DNA from: Paragorgia papillata
Taxonomy: Eukaryota; Cnidaria; Anthozoa; Scleralcyonacea; Coralliidae
Reading direction: 5' to 3'
Assembly: GCA_035771165.1 (NCBI GenBank)
Contig: JAWNZC010000014.1
Span: forward strand, 2,145,001 to 2,209,000
Length of the DNA stretch: 64,000 nt
The notes under the pieces are model-generated. The model worked only from the letters and a program-made list of their open reading frames with translations. It was not told the origin of the DNA and ran no database searches. The stretch's first letter is position 1. The number at the start of each line of letters is the position of its first letter. Below are positions 52,237 to 61,190 of this stretch, piece by piece. Both the position numbers and the translations under genes were made by a program.

Positions 52237-52518
52237 ATGGGAAACTCAAAATCAAAACCAAAAGAAAAACTTAACAAAAATCATATTTCAAAAAAAGGAT
52301 TCCAGTTTGGCCTAAGTTTTGGCAGGGATGATTTGGTTATGGAAGGAAATTTGCAAATAGGTTGGACAAACAAAACAGTAAAAAATTATACAAAGGTACC
52401 AAGTTGTAAAAAATCAACATCTTTAGAATCTTTAAAACCAAATGAAATAAATGATGATATTAACGAGAATTCAAAATTGGTGGCAACAACTTCGGAAACA
52501 GCGGAGGACAAAACGTAA
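52237..52518 (+). CDS. Small protein with Src-like N-myristoylation signal
   Basis: 93 residues. I chose the ATG at 52237 because AAATAAAA precedes it and because it gives MGNSKSKPKEKLNK, an excellent N-myristoylation site (Gly2, Ser6, then a basic cluster), very like the first residues of Src kinases. The middle (FQFGLSFGRDDLVMEGNLQI) is beta-like. The tail is polar and acidic. Likely targeted to the inner face of host membranes, by acylation plus basic charge. Function unknown. It follows the repeat protein gene by 2 bases. Confidence 0.6.
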   Translation: MGNSKSKPKEKLNKNHISKKGFQFGLSFGRDDLVMEGNLQIGWTNKTVKNYTKVPSCKKSTSLESLKPNEINDDINENSKLVATTSETAEDKT

Positions 52519-52628
52519 CACACTTCTTAGGGAAAAATGGATTCAAAAAGAGAAAGATTGTTGGGTGCACAATGATGTTAGAAATGAACATTATTATTGA
52601 AATTTAAAAAGAAACCACTATGTAATAA

Positions 52629-53129
52629 ATGACAACATCATCAACACTTAAAAACATTAAAAATTTTTTACAAAAAAAAGAAGAAGAAGAAGAACTTGAA
52701 ACCGATCGTCAAAAAAAACTAGAAGAACTCAAAAAACTTTTTAAAATTCGAATGGGACTAAGAACAAGTGCAAACAAAAGACTTCAAATAATTAGGGAAG
52801 AAAATTTTCCACCAACATCTCTTAAAGAATTAAGGCAAATTGGTAAAAAACTTGGTATCAAAGGATCCCACAAACAAAACTTAAAAACCATCTGCGAGAA
52901 ACTTAACATCCCATTAGTCAAAAATGAAGTTTATGACAAGTTCCACAGAAATTCCATCAATACACCTGTAAAAATAACATTTACTTCTGCTGCTGGAAAC
53001 ACAATAATTTTCCCAAGTATTTACAATGCTGCCAAAAATTTGGAAAAAAACCCAAGTTTCATCCCATACTGTATCAAAAAAAATAAGGAAGTTATGTTTA
53101 ATGGTAAATTTTGGTCCGTAAGTCGTTAA
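52629..53129 (+). CDS. SAP-like/NUMOD1-like protein (second gene)
   Basis: 166 residues. A Glu/Lys coiled coil (KKEEEEELETDRQKKLEELK) is followed by a SAP-like helical part (TSLKELRQIGKKLGIKGSHK) and one module (IIFPSIYNAAKNLEKNPSF...FNGKFWSVSR). It shares the module with both repeats of the protein at 51377, so the family has three copies in this element. No nuclease motif. A paralogue made by gene duplication is the simplest reading. Confidence 0.62.
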   Translation: MTTSSTLKNIKNFLQKKEEEEELETDRQKKLEELKKLFKIRMGLRTSANKRLQIIREENFPPTSLKELRQIGKKLGIKGSHKQNLKTICEKLNIPLVKNEVYDKFHRNSINTPVKITFTSAAGNTIIFPSIYNAAKNLEKNPSFIPYCIKKNKEVMFNGKFWSVSR

Positions 53130-53224
53130 AATTTTTTAAAAATATACATATATAAATAGTAGCCGACTGTTTTCTAAGATTTTCTAAACTTTGGTAATCT
53201 TTTGTCATTTCCTTATCCAAAATT

Positions 53225-53250
53225 ACTATCCAATGTTGGGTAGTAATTTT
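53225..53250. terminator. Hairpin near the end of the minus-strand 49-residue gene
   Basis: TACTATCCAA and TTGGGTAGTA can pair around a short loop. It lies between the convergent gene ends at 53129 and 53266. Confidence 0.5.
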
Positions 53251-53265
53251 TTTATGAAGTTTTTT

Positions 53266-53415
53266 TTAAAATGTAAGCCACCATAATACAAAAATAACAT
53301 TCAAAATAATGACCCCAACCATAAAAACACCAAAAAATGAAACTCTGTTTACTTGTTTAACAATTTGGTTTTCAAAATAATCAAAAGCAGCTTCAATATC
53401 AACATTATCATCCAT
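53266..53415 (-). CDS. 49-residue single-pass membrane protein
   Basis: On the minus strand, an ATG at 53413-53415 after ATAAAATAAAAA opens a 49-residue frame. Acidic N-terminus (MDDNVDIEAAFDYFENQIVK), then one hydrophobic segment (FFGVFMVGVIILNVIFVLWW). It lies head-to-head with the polymerase gene (ATG at 53456), and each has its own start box in the 40-base gap. Small size and a lone membrane segment suggest a holin-like or accessory membrane role, but nothing supports a more exact call. Confidence 0.55.
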   Translation of the reverse strand: MDDNVDIEAAFDYFENQIVKQVNRVSFFGVFMVGVIILNVIFVLWWLTF

Positions 53416-53455
53416 TTTTTATTTTATAAAAAAAATTCATATAGTAATAAAGGAT

Positions 53456-56400
53456 ATGACAAAGTTTACAACTGATCCCAAATTATTAAAAATTCGGGAA
53501 GCTGCCCGTCTTAGAAAACAAAGGCAGCTTCAGAGGGACAAGGATTTAAATCCCTTCAAACCCGAAAGACTCCAAAAACTTCTGGAAAAACAGAAAGAAA
53601 AGGAGTCAAAACAGGTTACAAAAGATCAACTCAAAGATCATTTAAAATCCAAAAAACTTGACAAAAAACTTGCCAACAAGGAGCAGAAAAAATGGACCAA
53701 AGAGATCAAACAGGAAGAGGCAAGGCAAGACAAAATTAGGTGGGACAAGAAATGGTTGGGGGTTGGCAAAAAACTGAAAAAAACTAGACAAGTTGTTGGC
53801 AACAAACTATCAAAAATTTTTAGAAAAAGGACAAAAGCCAACAAAAAAGTTAGACAAACTGAACCAATATTAATTAAAACATTTTCAAAAGGATCATCAG
53901 AACTTTACGAAATATCGGGACAAAATTACAAAGACCCAATAGTCTTTCTGGAACATACAACAGCAGGGGTTGAAAGATTAATTAATGGGATTGAAAATTC
54001 CAAAAAAGTCAAGACAACTTTAATCTGCAAACTCGTTCATTATGACTATGTTGAAAGCCTTGAAGAAGTGGACCTGTTTTACTTTACTTCAAACATGAAA
54101 GCCATGACAACCCAGGAAGATGTTACGGAGCTGTACAAAATCTCAAAACGGGAAATGTTAGAAAATTTGGCAGCACACCAGAAAAAAGGTTCGGGTTGGT
54201 CAATAAGGTCAGTTGAAAAACTTGACATTTCAATAACAAAATACAAACCTTTAAATGGTAAAAGTTATAAGCAACTCCCAAAATTCATCAGAGACAAAAA
54301 AGCAATCATCAACCCCAAAAATGAAAAAGATGACTATTGTTTCCTATATGCAGTTGCCATTGCTGAAACATTACAAAAAGAACCAAATGCCAAAAAACTT
54401 GAAAGAATTCCTGTGTCAATCAAGTTAATGGTTGAAAATTATGATGTGGCTGGTTTAACATTTCCTGTTAAAATTAAAGAAATTTCAAAATTTGAAAAGC
54501 TTAATGAGATTGGTGTCAATGTTTTGACATATGATGATGAAATTAAAAAAGTTTGTCAAATGCAAATTAGCAGATCTGAACATGACAAGAGGGTCAACTT
54601 ATTTTGGTGGGATGATCATTTTAGTTGTGTCAAGGACAAAGGTAAGCTTTTTACAACTCAAAACAATAACCACCAACACCAAAAATTCTTCTGTAACTTT
54701 TGTTTGAACCCTTTTGAGACAGAAAAAATTATGAATGATCATATGGTTGTTTGTAGGATTCATGATGCACAGATTCAAGAATACCCAGAAAAAGGTGTGG
54801 ATGACATCATGTGTTGGGGTTTAAAAGATTTAAAAAAAACTCAGGATGTTCCATTCATTATTGTGGCAGATTTTGAATGCATGTTAAAAACTTTAAAAAC
54901 TCAAAAAAATGATGAGTCCAAAAGTTACACCCAAAAATACCAAGAACATGTGCCAATCAGTTATGGGTTTTCCATTATTTGCTCCGATCAAAAAATTTAT
55001 CCAGGAAAGTATTTCAGTTACACCAAAAAATATGATTTTGAAAACATAGGTCAAATGTTTGTTGAAAAACTAGAAATGGAAGCAAAAAAGATTTGGCACA
55101 CTTATTTGAAAACACCGAAAAAAATTATCATGACAGCTGAAAATGAAACCAACTTTCAAAATGCAACTAACTGTTATGTTTGTGGAGGATGTTTTGTTCG
55201 AAAAAATCCAAAAGATTTGGATCCTAAAAGCATTTGGAAAGCCAAAAAACTAACACCAAAAAGTAAAGTTAGGGACCATGATCATTTAAATGGTCAGTAC
55301 AGAGGAGCAGCCCATAACGAGTGTAATTATGCTATGGCAAGTGCCAGACATATCCCAGTTCTTTTCCATAATTTTAGTGGTTATGATGCTCATTTAATTG
55401 CAAAGTATTTGGGGTTGTCAAATGGACCTATTGGCTGTATTGCAAAAACTGAGGAGGAGTACATTAGTGTTAATAAGAAACTTTGGATGGATGGTGGTAT
55501 GAAAACCGACCCAAAAACTGGTAGATTAAAGAAAAAATGGGTGCCATTGGAATTACGTTTCTTGGACTCATTGAAATTTATGTCCTCATCATTAGCAACA
55601 CTAACATCAAATTTGCCAAATGATGAGTTTCATTACACCGAAAATGGTTTCAAAGATCATCCAAAAGAACATGTGGATTTGTTGAAAAGAAAAGGAGTGT
55701 TTCCTTATGAAATTTTGACCAGTTTGAAAAAGTTGGACATAACAGAATTTCCACCATACAAAGATTTTCATTCAAGACTAACAGGAAAAAATGTTGCCAT
55801 TGAGGATTACAACCATGGCAAGGATGTTTGGACCAAGTTTAAATGTAAAAATTTGAAGGATTATATGGAGTTGTACCAAAAAACTGACGTGTTGGGACTT
55901 ACAGATGTCATTCAAAATTTTAGAAAGATGTGCAAAAAAACATACAAACTTGACCCAATGTGGTATTACACAGCTCCTGGTTTGGCTTGGGATGCTTTGT
56001 TGAAACTGACGGAACAAAAGTTGGAACTACTGACAGATCCTGACATGTTTCTCATGATCGAAAGAGGAATTCGTGGTGGGATCTCAGTTATTACCCATAG
56101 ATATTCGGAAGCAAACAATGAGTATATGGAAGAATATGATTCTGAAAAGGAAAGTGTATTCATTCCATATCTTGACAAAAATAACTTGTATGGATGTCCA
56201 ATGACCCAACCACTACCAGTTGGTGGTTTCAAATGGGTCCCAAAAGATGAACTTAAAAACTGGCAGAAATATTTGAAAACAGAAAATGAGGGCTGCTTTT
56301 TAGAAGTTGACCTTGAATATCCGGAAGAAATCCATGATCTCCACAATGAAATGCCATTTGCAGCTGAAAAGTTGGTTGTTAACAAGGTTGAAAAATTAAT

Positions 56401-57400
56401 ACCAAATTTGCATGATAAGAAAAATTATGTGGTTCATTACGAAGCCTTGGAACAAATGTTGGATCATGGTTTGAAATTAACAAAAATCCATCGTGGGGTA
56501 TCATTCATTGAAAAATCTTGGATGAAAGATTATATAATGTTAAATACAAAGTTAAGAACAGCAGCCAAAAATGACTTTGAAAAAGATTTTTATAAACTTA
56601 TGAATAATTCTGTTTTTGGCAAAACAATGGAAAATGTCAGAAATAGACTGGATATAAGACTGGTGTCAGATGATGACCAACTTGAAAAACTGGCTAGAAA
56701 ACCAACATTTAAAGGTGATACAATATTTGCTGATTACTTGGCAGCTGTTCATATGAAAAAAACTAGAGTTAAATTAAACAAACCGATATTTTGTGGTGCT
56801 GCAATATTGGACAAAAGTAAAATTTTAATGTACGACTTTCATTACAATTATGTTAAGCCAAAATATGGAGATCGATCAAAATTACTGTTTACTGACACAG
56901 ATTCCTTATGTTATGAAATTAAAACCAATGACTTCTTTGTAGACATTAAGGAAGATGTTACAAAAATGTTTGACACATCTAACTTTCCAGAAAACCATCC
57001 AAGTGGTATCAAAAAGGAAAACAAGAAAGTTCTTGGTATGATGAAGTCAGAAACTGGGGCTGACCAAATATCAAAATTTGTTGGTTTGCGGTCAAAAGCA
57101 TATGCCATCAAAATGGCAAAAAAAAAGAATTTTGAAACTGGGTTATGGGATGAAAAAGAAGAAAAAAAATGTAAAGGAATAGCAAAGGCAACCATCAACA
57201 CAATTAAATTTAACGATTATTACAACTGTTTGATGACTAACAAAAATGAACTTAAAGGAATGAATACTTTTAGAAGTACCAACCACATCATCCACACTAT
57301 TCATGTCAACAAAATTGCACTAAATTCTGAGGATGACAAAAGAATTATTTTAGATGACAAAATATCAACTTTGGCAATTGGTCATCATAAAACTAAGTAA
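53456..57400 (+). CDS. Protein-primed family B DNA polymerase
   Basis: 1314 residues. Motifs along the chain: a basic N-terminal region; a DYCFLYAVAIAETL segment of the kind found in Polinton polymerases; a Cys/His finger near 412-435 (CNFC...HMVVC); ExoI near 472 (VADFEC); an embedded HNH/endonuclease VII-like unit near 573-622 (CYVCGG ... RDHDHLNGQYRGAAHNECN); ExoII YDAHLI; ExoIII YQKTDVLG. The polymerase motifs are A (YLDKNNLYGCP, about 903), B (KLMNNSVFGKT, about 1047) and C (FTDTDSLCY, about 1144). It replicates the linear element using a terminal protein primer. The frame is open throughout. Confidence 0.95.
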   Translation: MTKFTTDPKLLKIREAARLRKQRQLQRDKDLNPFKPERLQKLLEKQKEKESKQVTKDQLKDHLKSKKLDKKLANKEQKKWTKEIKQEEARQDKIRWDKKWLGVGKKLKKTRQVVGNKLSKIFRKRTKANKKVRQTEPILIKTFSKGSSELYEISGQNYKDPIVFLEHTTAGVERLINGIENSKKVKTTLICKLVHYDYVESLEEVDLFYFTSNMKAMTTQEDVTELYKISKREMLENLAAHQKKGSGWSIRSVEKLDISITKYKPLNGKSYKQLPKFIRDKKAIINPKNEKDDYCFLYAVAIAETLQKEPNAKKLERIPVSIKLMVENYDVAGLTFPVKIKEISKFEKLNEIGVNVLTYDDEIKKVCQMQISRSEHDKRVNLFWWDDHFSCVKDKGKLFTTQNNNHQHQKFFCNFCLNPFETEKIMNDHMVVCRIHDAQIQEYPEKGVDDIMCWGLKDLKKTQDVPFIIVADFECMLKTLKTQKNDESKSYTQKYQEHVPISYGFSIICSDQKIYPGKYFSYTKKYDFENIGQMFVEKLEMEAKKIWHTYLKTPKKIIMTAENETNFQNATNCYVCGGCFVRKNPKDLDPKSIWKAKKLTPKSKVRDHDHLNGQYRGAAHNECNYAMASARHIPVLFHNFSGYDAHLIAKYLGLSNGPIGCIAKTEEEYISVNKKLWMDGGMKTDPKTGRLKKKWVPLELRFLDSLKFMSSSLATLTSNLPNDEFHYTENGFKDHPKEHVDLLKRKGVFPYEILTSLKKLDITEFPPYKDFHSRLTGKNVAIEDYNHGKDVWTKFKCKNLKDYMELYQKTDVLGLTDVIQNFRKMCKKTYKLDPMWYYTAPGLAWDALLKLTEQKLELLTDPDMFLMIERGIRGGISVITHRYSEANNEYMEEYDSEKESVFIPYLDKNNLYGCPMTQPLPVGGFKWVPKDELKNWQKYLKTENEGCFLEVDLEYPEEIHDLHNEMPFAAEKLVVNKVEKLIPNLHDKKNYVVHYEALEQMLDHGLKLTKIHRGVSFIEKSWMKDYIMLNTKLRTAAKNDFEKDFYKLMNNSVFGKTMENVRNRLDIRLVSDDDQLEKLARKPTFKGDTIFADYLAAVHMKKTRVKLNKPIFCGAAILDKSKILMYDFHYNYVKPKYGDRSKLLFTDTDSLCYEIKTNDFFVDIKEDVTKMFDTSNFPENHPSGIKKENKKVLGMMKSETGADQISKFVGLRSKAYAIKMAKKKNFETGLWDEKEEKKCKGIAKATINTIKFNDYYNCLMTNKNELKGMNTFRSTNHIIHTIHVNKIALNSEDDKRIILDDKISTLAIGHHKTK

Positions 57401-57408
57401 GTTAAAGA

Positions 57409-57431
57409 TTTGTATTCAAAAAGAATACAAA
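57409..57431. terminator. Hairpin TTTGTATTC-A5-GAATACAAA between convergent genes
   Basis: Perfect 9-bp arms with a 5-base loop, 9 bases after the polymerase stop and 24 bases before the minus-strand finger gene end. A bidirectional 3'-end signal is likely. Confidence 0.65.
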
Positions 57432-57454
57432 ATTTTGAAAATGTTTATGGTTAT

Positions 57455-57715
57455 TTAAAATATTTTTGACCATGTTTTATTTTTTTTAACTCTTATTTCG
57501 TGGGATTTTAAATGGTTTGTTTGATCCTTTTTAGTTTTGAAAGATTTTGAACATTTTGAACACCATAAATTAAAAGATTTTTTTGAAACCTTATGGACAA
57601 ACTTATCATGCAATCTTGATGCTGTTTTTGTGTGTGTTACAAATTTACAAATTCCACAAGTGTAATGATGATCCTCACCTCCATATTGAAATACTTTGCA
57701 TGTTCCTCTTTTCAT
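57455..57715 (-). CDS. Two-finger C2H2 protein
   Basis: 86 residues with two C2H2 zinc fingers: CGICKFVTHTKTASRLHDKFVH and CSKCSKSFKTKKDQTNHLKSH, each with C-x2-C and H-x3-4-H. Such proteins bind DNA or RNA. Its position next to the right terminal repeat suggests a regulator, possibly of the end or of the polymerase gene it faces. The upstream start box AAATAAATAAAATAAAATG lies just inside the right terminal repeat. Confidence 0.75.
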   Translation of the reverse strand: MKRGTCKVFQYGGEDHHYTCGICKFVTHTKTASRLHDKFVHKVSKKSFNLWCSKCSKSFKTKKDQTNHLKSHEIRVKKNKTWSKIF

Positions 57716-57739
57716 TTTATTTTATTTATTTTTTAAAAA

Positions 57740-57978
57740 ACAAGTAAGTCAATTGCCAACCCCAACCCCCAAAAAGTCCCAAAAAAAAATCCAAAACCCC
57801 AATCCCCAAACATTTTCAAAAATTCCATATGTCCCAGGATCGGCAGCCATCTTGGAAAAAACTTGGCAGCCATCTTTAAAAAATTCAGGAGGGGGTCCCA
57901 GAAATCTGGAAGTCAAAATTTTAGTAAACAAATGGCGGCCATTAAGGTATGTCCCAGGATCGGCCTTTTAACACTACT
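57740..57978 (-). repeat. Polinton right terminal inverted repeat
   Basis: Perfect inverted copy of the left end over 57886-57978; similarity continues inward to about 57740 with gaps. The left end carries an additional block of about 80 bases that is absent here. Confidence 0.93.
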
Positions 57979-57984
57979 GGCGTA
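57979..57984 (+). repeat. Polinton target-site duplication, right
   Basis: GGCGTA, identical to 36846-36851. Confidence 0.95.
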
Positions 57985-58333
57985 GCTTATATATACGGTT
58001 CAAGTGTGTGCTTGTTCGAACCTACAATCATGCGTGACAAAAGTGTTGGGGCACTTCCACTTAATTAAAAGCAGCATTTTCCGTTCTATGTTCTCCCGGC
58101 CCCCCTGTCAATGTTTGTGACTATTTAAGCGCTCATTTTCACGTTCACAGCGTCCCTTATTTCCCAGTCAATATTGTAAAGGGAGTGGGAGGGAGGGATA
58201 AACTCTATCACGAGAAAAAATGTAAAATATATTAAGTTAACCTGCAAACACGAAGTGTCCCAAGGTATTTTGTCACTGATTGTCTAAAAAGCTGTCTATG
58301 TTATATTGGCCGAACAATGCTGTTACAACTAAC
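57985..58333. other. Intergenic, nothing recognised
   Basis: Host DNA directly after the Polinton. It should continue the sequence before 36846. No gene, TE end or RNA is recognised. Confidence 0.4.
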
Positions 58334-58516
58334 CAAGGGCGCAACCAAAATTTTTGAACTTTGGGTCTGTAAAATAGCATTTCCTGCATTGAAGACACTT
58401 TTGACCCAAGTAGAAAGGTTTTAAATCACGTGTTTTAGCCGTCCAAGAGAGTAGAAGTAATTTTTCACCTCCAAAATTTCGGTCGCACCCCCAACCCCCC
58501 TCTCGTTGCGCGCCTG
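58334..58516. mobile_element. hAT-type MITE, 183 bp
   Basis: Ends CAAGGGCGCAACC and GTTGCGCGCCTG (inverted, with mismatches), flanked by an exact CAACTAAC (58326-58333 and 58517-58524). The AGCATTTCCTGCATT motif is shared with the elements at 23823 and 36144. Confidence 0.82.
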
Positions 58517-58918
58517 CAACTAACTAAACACCGTATTTTAAGAGATTCAATCGAGAAGCATACAATGCAAGTAGCACTTGCAGTCAGCTGCTAGTCATGT
58601 TATTACTTATAATAAATTTGCATTGGTGATGACGCACTTAAATTAAAATATGTTTGCCAAAATGCAAGAAAAGATGCCTTGACGAATAAATTAACTTTTA
58701 AAGACCAAAACCGATCATTTAATGGCTTGAAAGTTCTCTTAATAATTCTCTAAACAATTATTTGTAAACATTTCCGTCAAATTTTACTATTTTAAAAATA
58801 AAAGTCTACTATATAGATAACCGCTTTTATTCTATAAACTAAAACGGCTTCCGCAGACAGTAGGTTGTGCCGTTTATCAATTTAACTTAACTTTTGTTTT
58901 CTGCATGTTGGGTCAGGG

Positions 58919-58968
58919 TTTTCTTTTAGGGTTAGGATTAGGGTTTTTGTTAGGGTTAGGTTTAGCTT
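58919..58968. repeat. TTAGGG-like interstitial repeats
   Basis: Several TTAGGG units (TTAGGGTTAGG, GTTAGGGTTAGG) with interruptions, about 50 bases. It resembles a fragment of telomeric repeat, or a TE-borne repeat. Another mixed run lies near 61450-61530. Confidence 0.6.
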
Positions 58969-60342
58969 CAGGAGAAAATGACATTAATATAGCGCCAGGC
59001 AAATAGCTGAACACTGTGGCGATCCATGACTGGACAAATACTACTTTCCTAAATAATATAACATAACTAAAGAAGATAACATAACTTGACTGTTCGTATA
59101 ATATAATCAGCAACTGAGGCCTTGTCCACACCATAGTCAATCGAGATATGGTCTGGAAACTCGGCAAACTTCAAAGCGCCTATATAATGAGCTGTGATTT
59201 TATGTTGAACCGTACCTTACACCGTGCACATCCTTTGTTTTAGGTTTATTAATATTTAAATAGCACGGTTGAGTGATTGAACTGAAACGTTGCTATTGGA
59301 CAATTCGTTCATTATACTAAAATACAATGTGTTCAGTGACCGTGCACCGTGCACAAAAATGCATAAAGGCGAACAAAAAGATAGACCAAAGACTTTACAT
59401 GTATATTAATTTACATTTTCAAATGATGCTGTTCGAAGAACTTTTCCATAATTGTTAAAGCAATGCTTTTCTATTGAAAAAAATCACTATTATGCGAACC
59501 GTATTGTATTCTTGCGTAATTTATTTACAACCTATAAAATATCTCCGAAAAATAAGTAAATTTAAAAAAACAAACAAACATCCAGTTAAATTGGCTATTA
59601 ATAAGTCGGTGTGTGTATAGCCGTGGCGTTTATATAATTGATACATATATAATCGATGCGATCGCTCAAAAATGAAGTCGGCGATCATACATGGGCCATA
59701 CGCTTAGCGATCTTTGCGATTCCAGTAATTGTCGATTGCTAACTTAGATAAAAAATGTTCTATCTTGGTGATCACGGTGATCAGTGCACGTGGTTATATG
59801 AAAACCGTCAGAAAACATATAATTGCTGGATTTTCACGCCTTCTTTACGTAATATAAATATTTTGCTATATGAAAGTTGTTCGCGACCTATTTAAGGTGT
59901 TCAGCGATCTAGGGATCGATTGGTTTTTACTTTAAACCCGCACTATACACCATATCCCAGTTACCTTTCAGTTGGTTGCCAACAAGAACTCGTTATACAA
60001 TACCACGCTAATACTCAACCGATTTAATATTACCCCAGGATTAAAAGTTACTGTATGTTTACACTAATCCGGCCGTTTTCGTTTGAAAACGGAAACCTTG
60101 TATCGAAAACGTAACAAACGTTCTCCGTCCACACTATCATTTTCGAATTGGTGACTTTTAAAGGGTATGTTTAATTTATATTGAGGCGACCCAGCCCAGT
60201 ACCCGAGCTATATAGCCCGCTTTGGCGATGAAAACGGCTGGCTCGCCTAAACGCCGTAACGACCACAGAATAGAAACACCACAGAATAGAAACTGAGTTA
60301 CGACCCTGACCTCAATCTCGTTCCTAGAGCCCACATTCCCCA
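58969..60342. other. Intergenic, mostly unassigned
   Basis: No gene is recognised. Contains the 70-bp repeat above and a fragment (60058-60150) related to the element at 25252. Confidence 0.45.
59817..59886 (+). repeat. 70-bp dispersed repeat (copy 1)
   Basis: ATAATTGCTGGATTTTCA...GTAATATAAATATTTTGC..CGCGAC recurs at 62702-62770 with a few differences. Same orientation. Family unknown. Confidence 0.7.
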
Positions 60343-60526
60343 CCCGGGAAACGAGAGACTCTGGGATAATCCGTTTCAAATCACAGGATTCTTGTTCCGT
60401 TTGAGGTACGCATGCGTTAAATATCCGAGCGGAATCTGGATAGTATGTTCTCCTTGTTCGACTTTTCCCCAAACAAGTCAATGGGGTTGCTGGCGAAGCT
60501 CGAATTACAGCATCTAGACACACACA

Positions 60527-61050
60527 CAGTCAACTCTCGCCTTGCGGACACCCCGCTATTAAGGATAGTTGGTAAATCCCCGGCCGAAACTACTATGAAA
60601 TGTATTGAAATAACTCTCGCTATTACGGACTCTCGCTATTGCGGACACTTCATGTGGTCCCCAACAAACATTTTTTATTGTTCTACTCTCGTTACAACGG
60701 ACACCTTGGACGTATTTTTCTCTCGACACATGAAAGTAAATGACTTTTTAATTTATCGAGTGACATATTTATGTTACTGATTCATGTTACCGTTGTATTT
60801 TTGGTTTTGGAATAAAAAATATATTTTACAAATAAAAATTAAAATTTTTGACTTGTATTTTGACTTGTACTGTGTACTTATGTATCACAGTAAACGTCAA
60901 CTAGAAATTGAAATAAACTGGACATTTTAAAACAAAAAAGCAGTAATACATTGTAGTGACATTTTACAACGTGAAATCGGGATATTTTCATCGCATCCGG
61001 CTATTGCGGACTCTCGTTATTACGGACACCAAATGACGGTCCCCACAGCG
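60527..61050. mobile_element. pogo/Tigger-like fragment
   Basis: Begins CAGTCAACTCTCGC and has repeated CTCTCGCTATTGCGGACAC-type units, typical of pogo-type element ends. A further copy of the unit lies near 61004-61030. No transposase ORF is seen. Confidence 0.5.
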
Positions 61051-61190
61051 AAGTTATCGATCGCGGTAACGTCTTCACTGGAGTCTTGCATGTCGTCCGA
61101 CATCTTTGTTATTTTGCTTTTATTAATTATATTTCCGGTCACTTCAGCCAATAACGTAACGATTTGAAACGGATTATATATCCCCAGCAT

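Larger units (their letters stand above)
36852..57978. mobile_element. Maverick/Polinton (adintovirus-like), 21,127 bp
   Basis: Terminal inverted repeats starting AGTAGTG (Polintons start AG and end CT), a 6-bp target duplication, and hallmark genes for protein-primed PolB, RVE integrase, FtsK/HerA-type packaging ATPase, double-jelly-roll capsid and minor capsid protein. Coding density is high and introns are absent, unlike the host gene next door. One gene (primase) is frameshifted as read; most others are open. The element inserted between RBBP5 and the next gene, close to a 5S-derived SINE. Identical ends argue for a recent insertion. Confidence 0.97.

Noticed and set aside
37157..57720. 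Poly(A) signal AATAAA as the whole explanation of the start boxes
   Set aside because: Boxes occur on both sides of divergent gene pairs (48252/48343 and 53415/53456), where no upstream gene ends.
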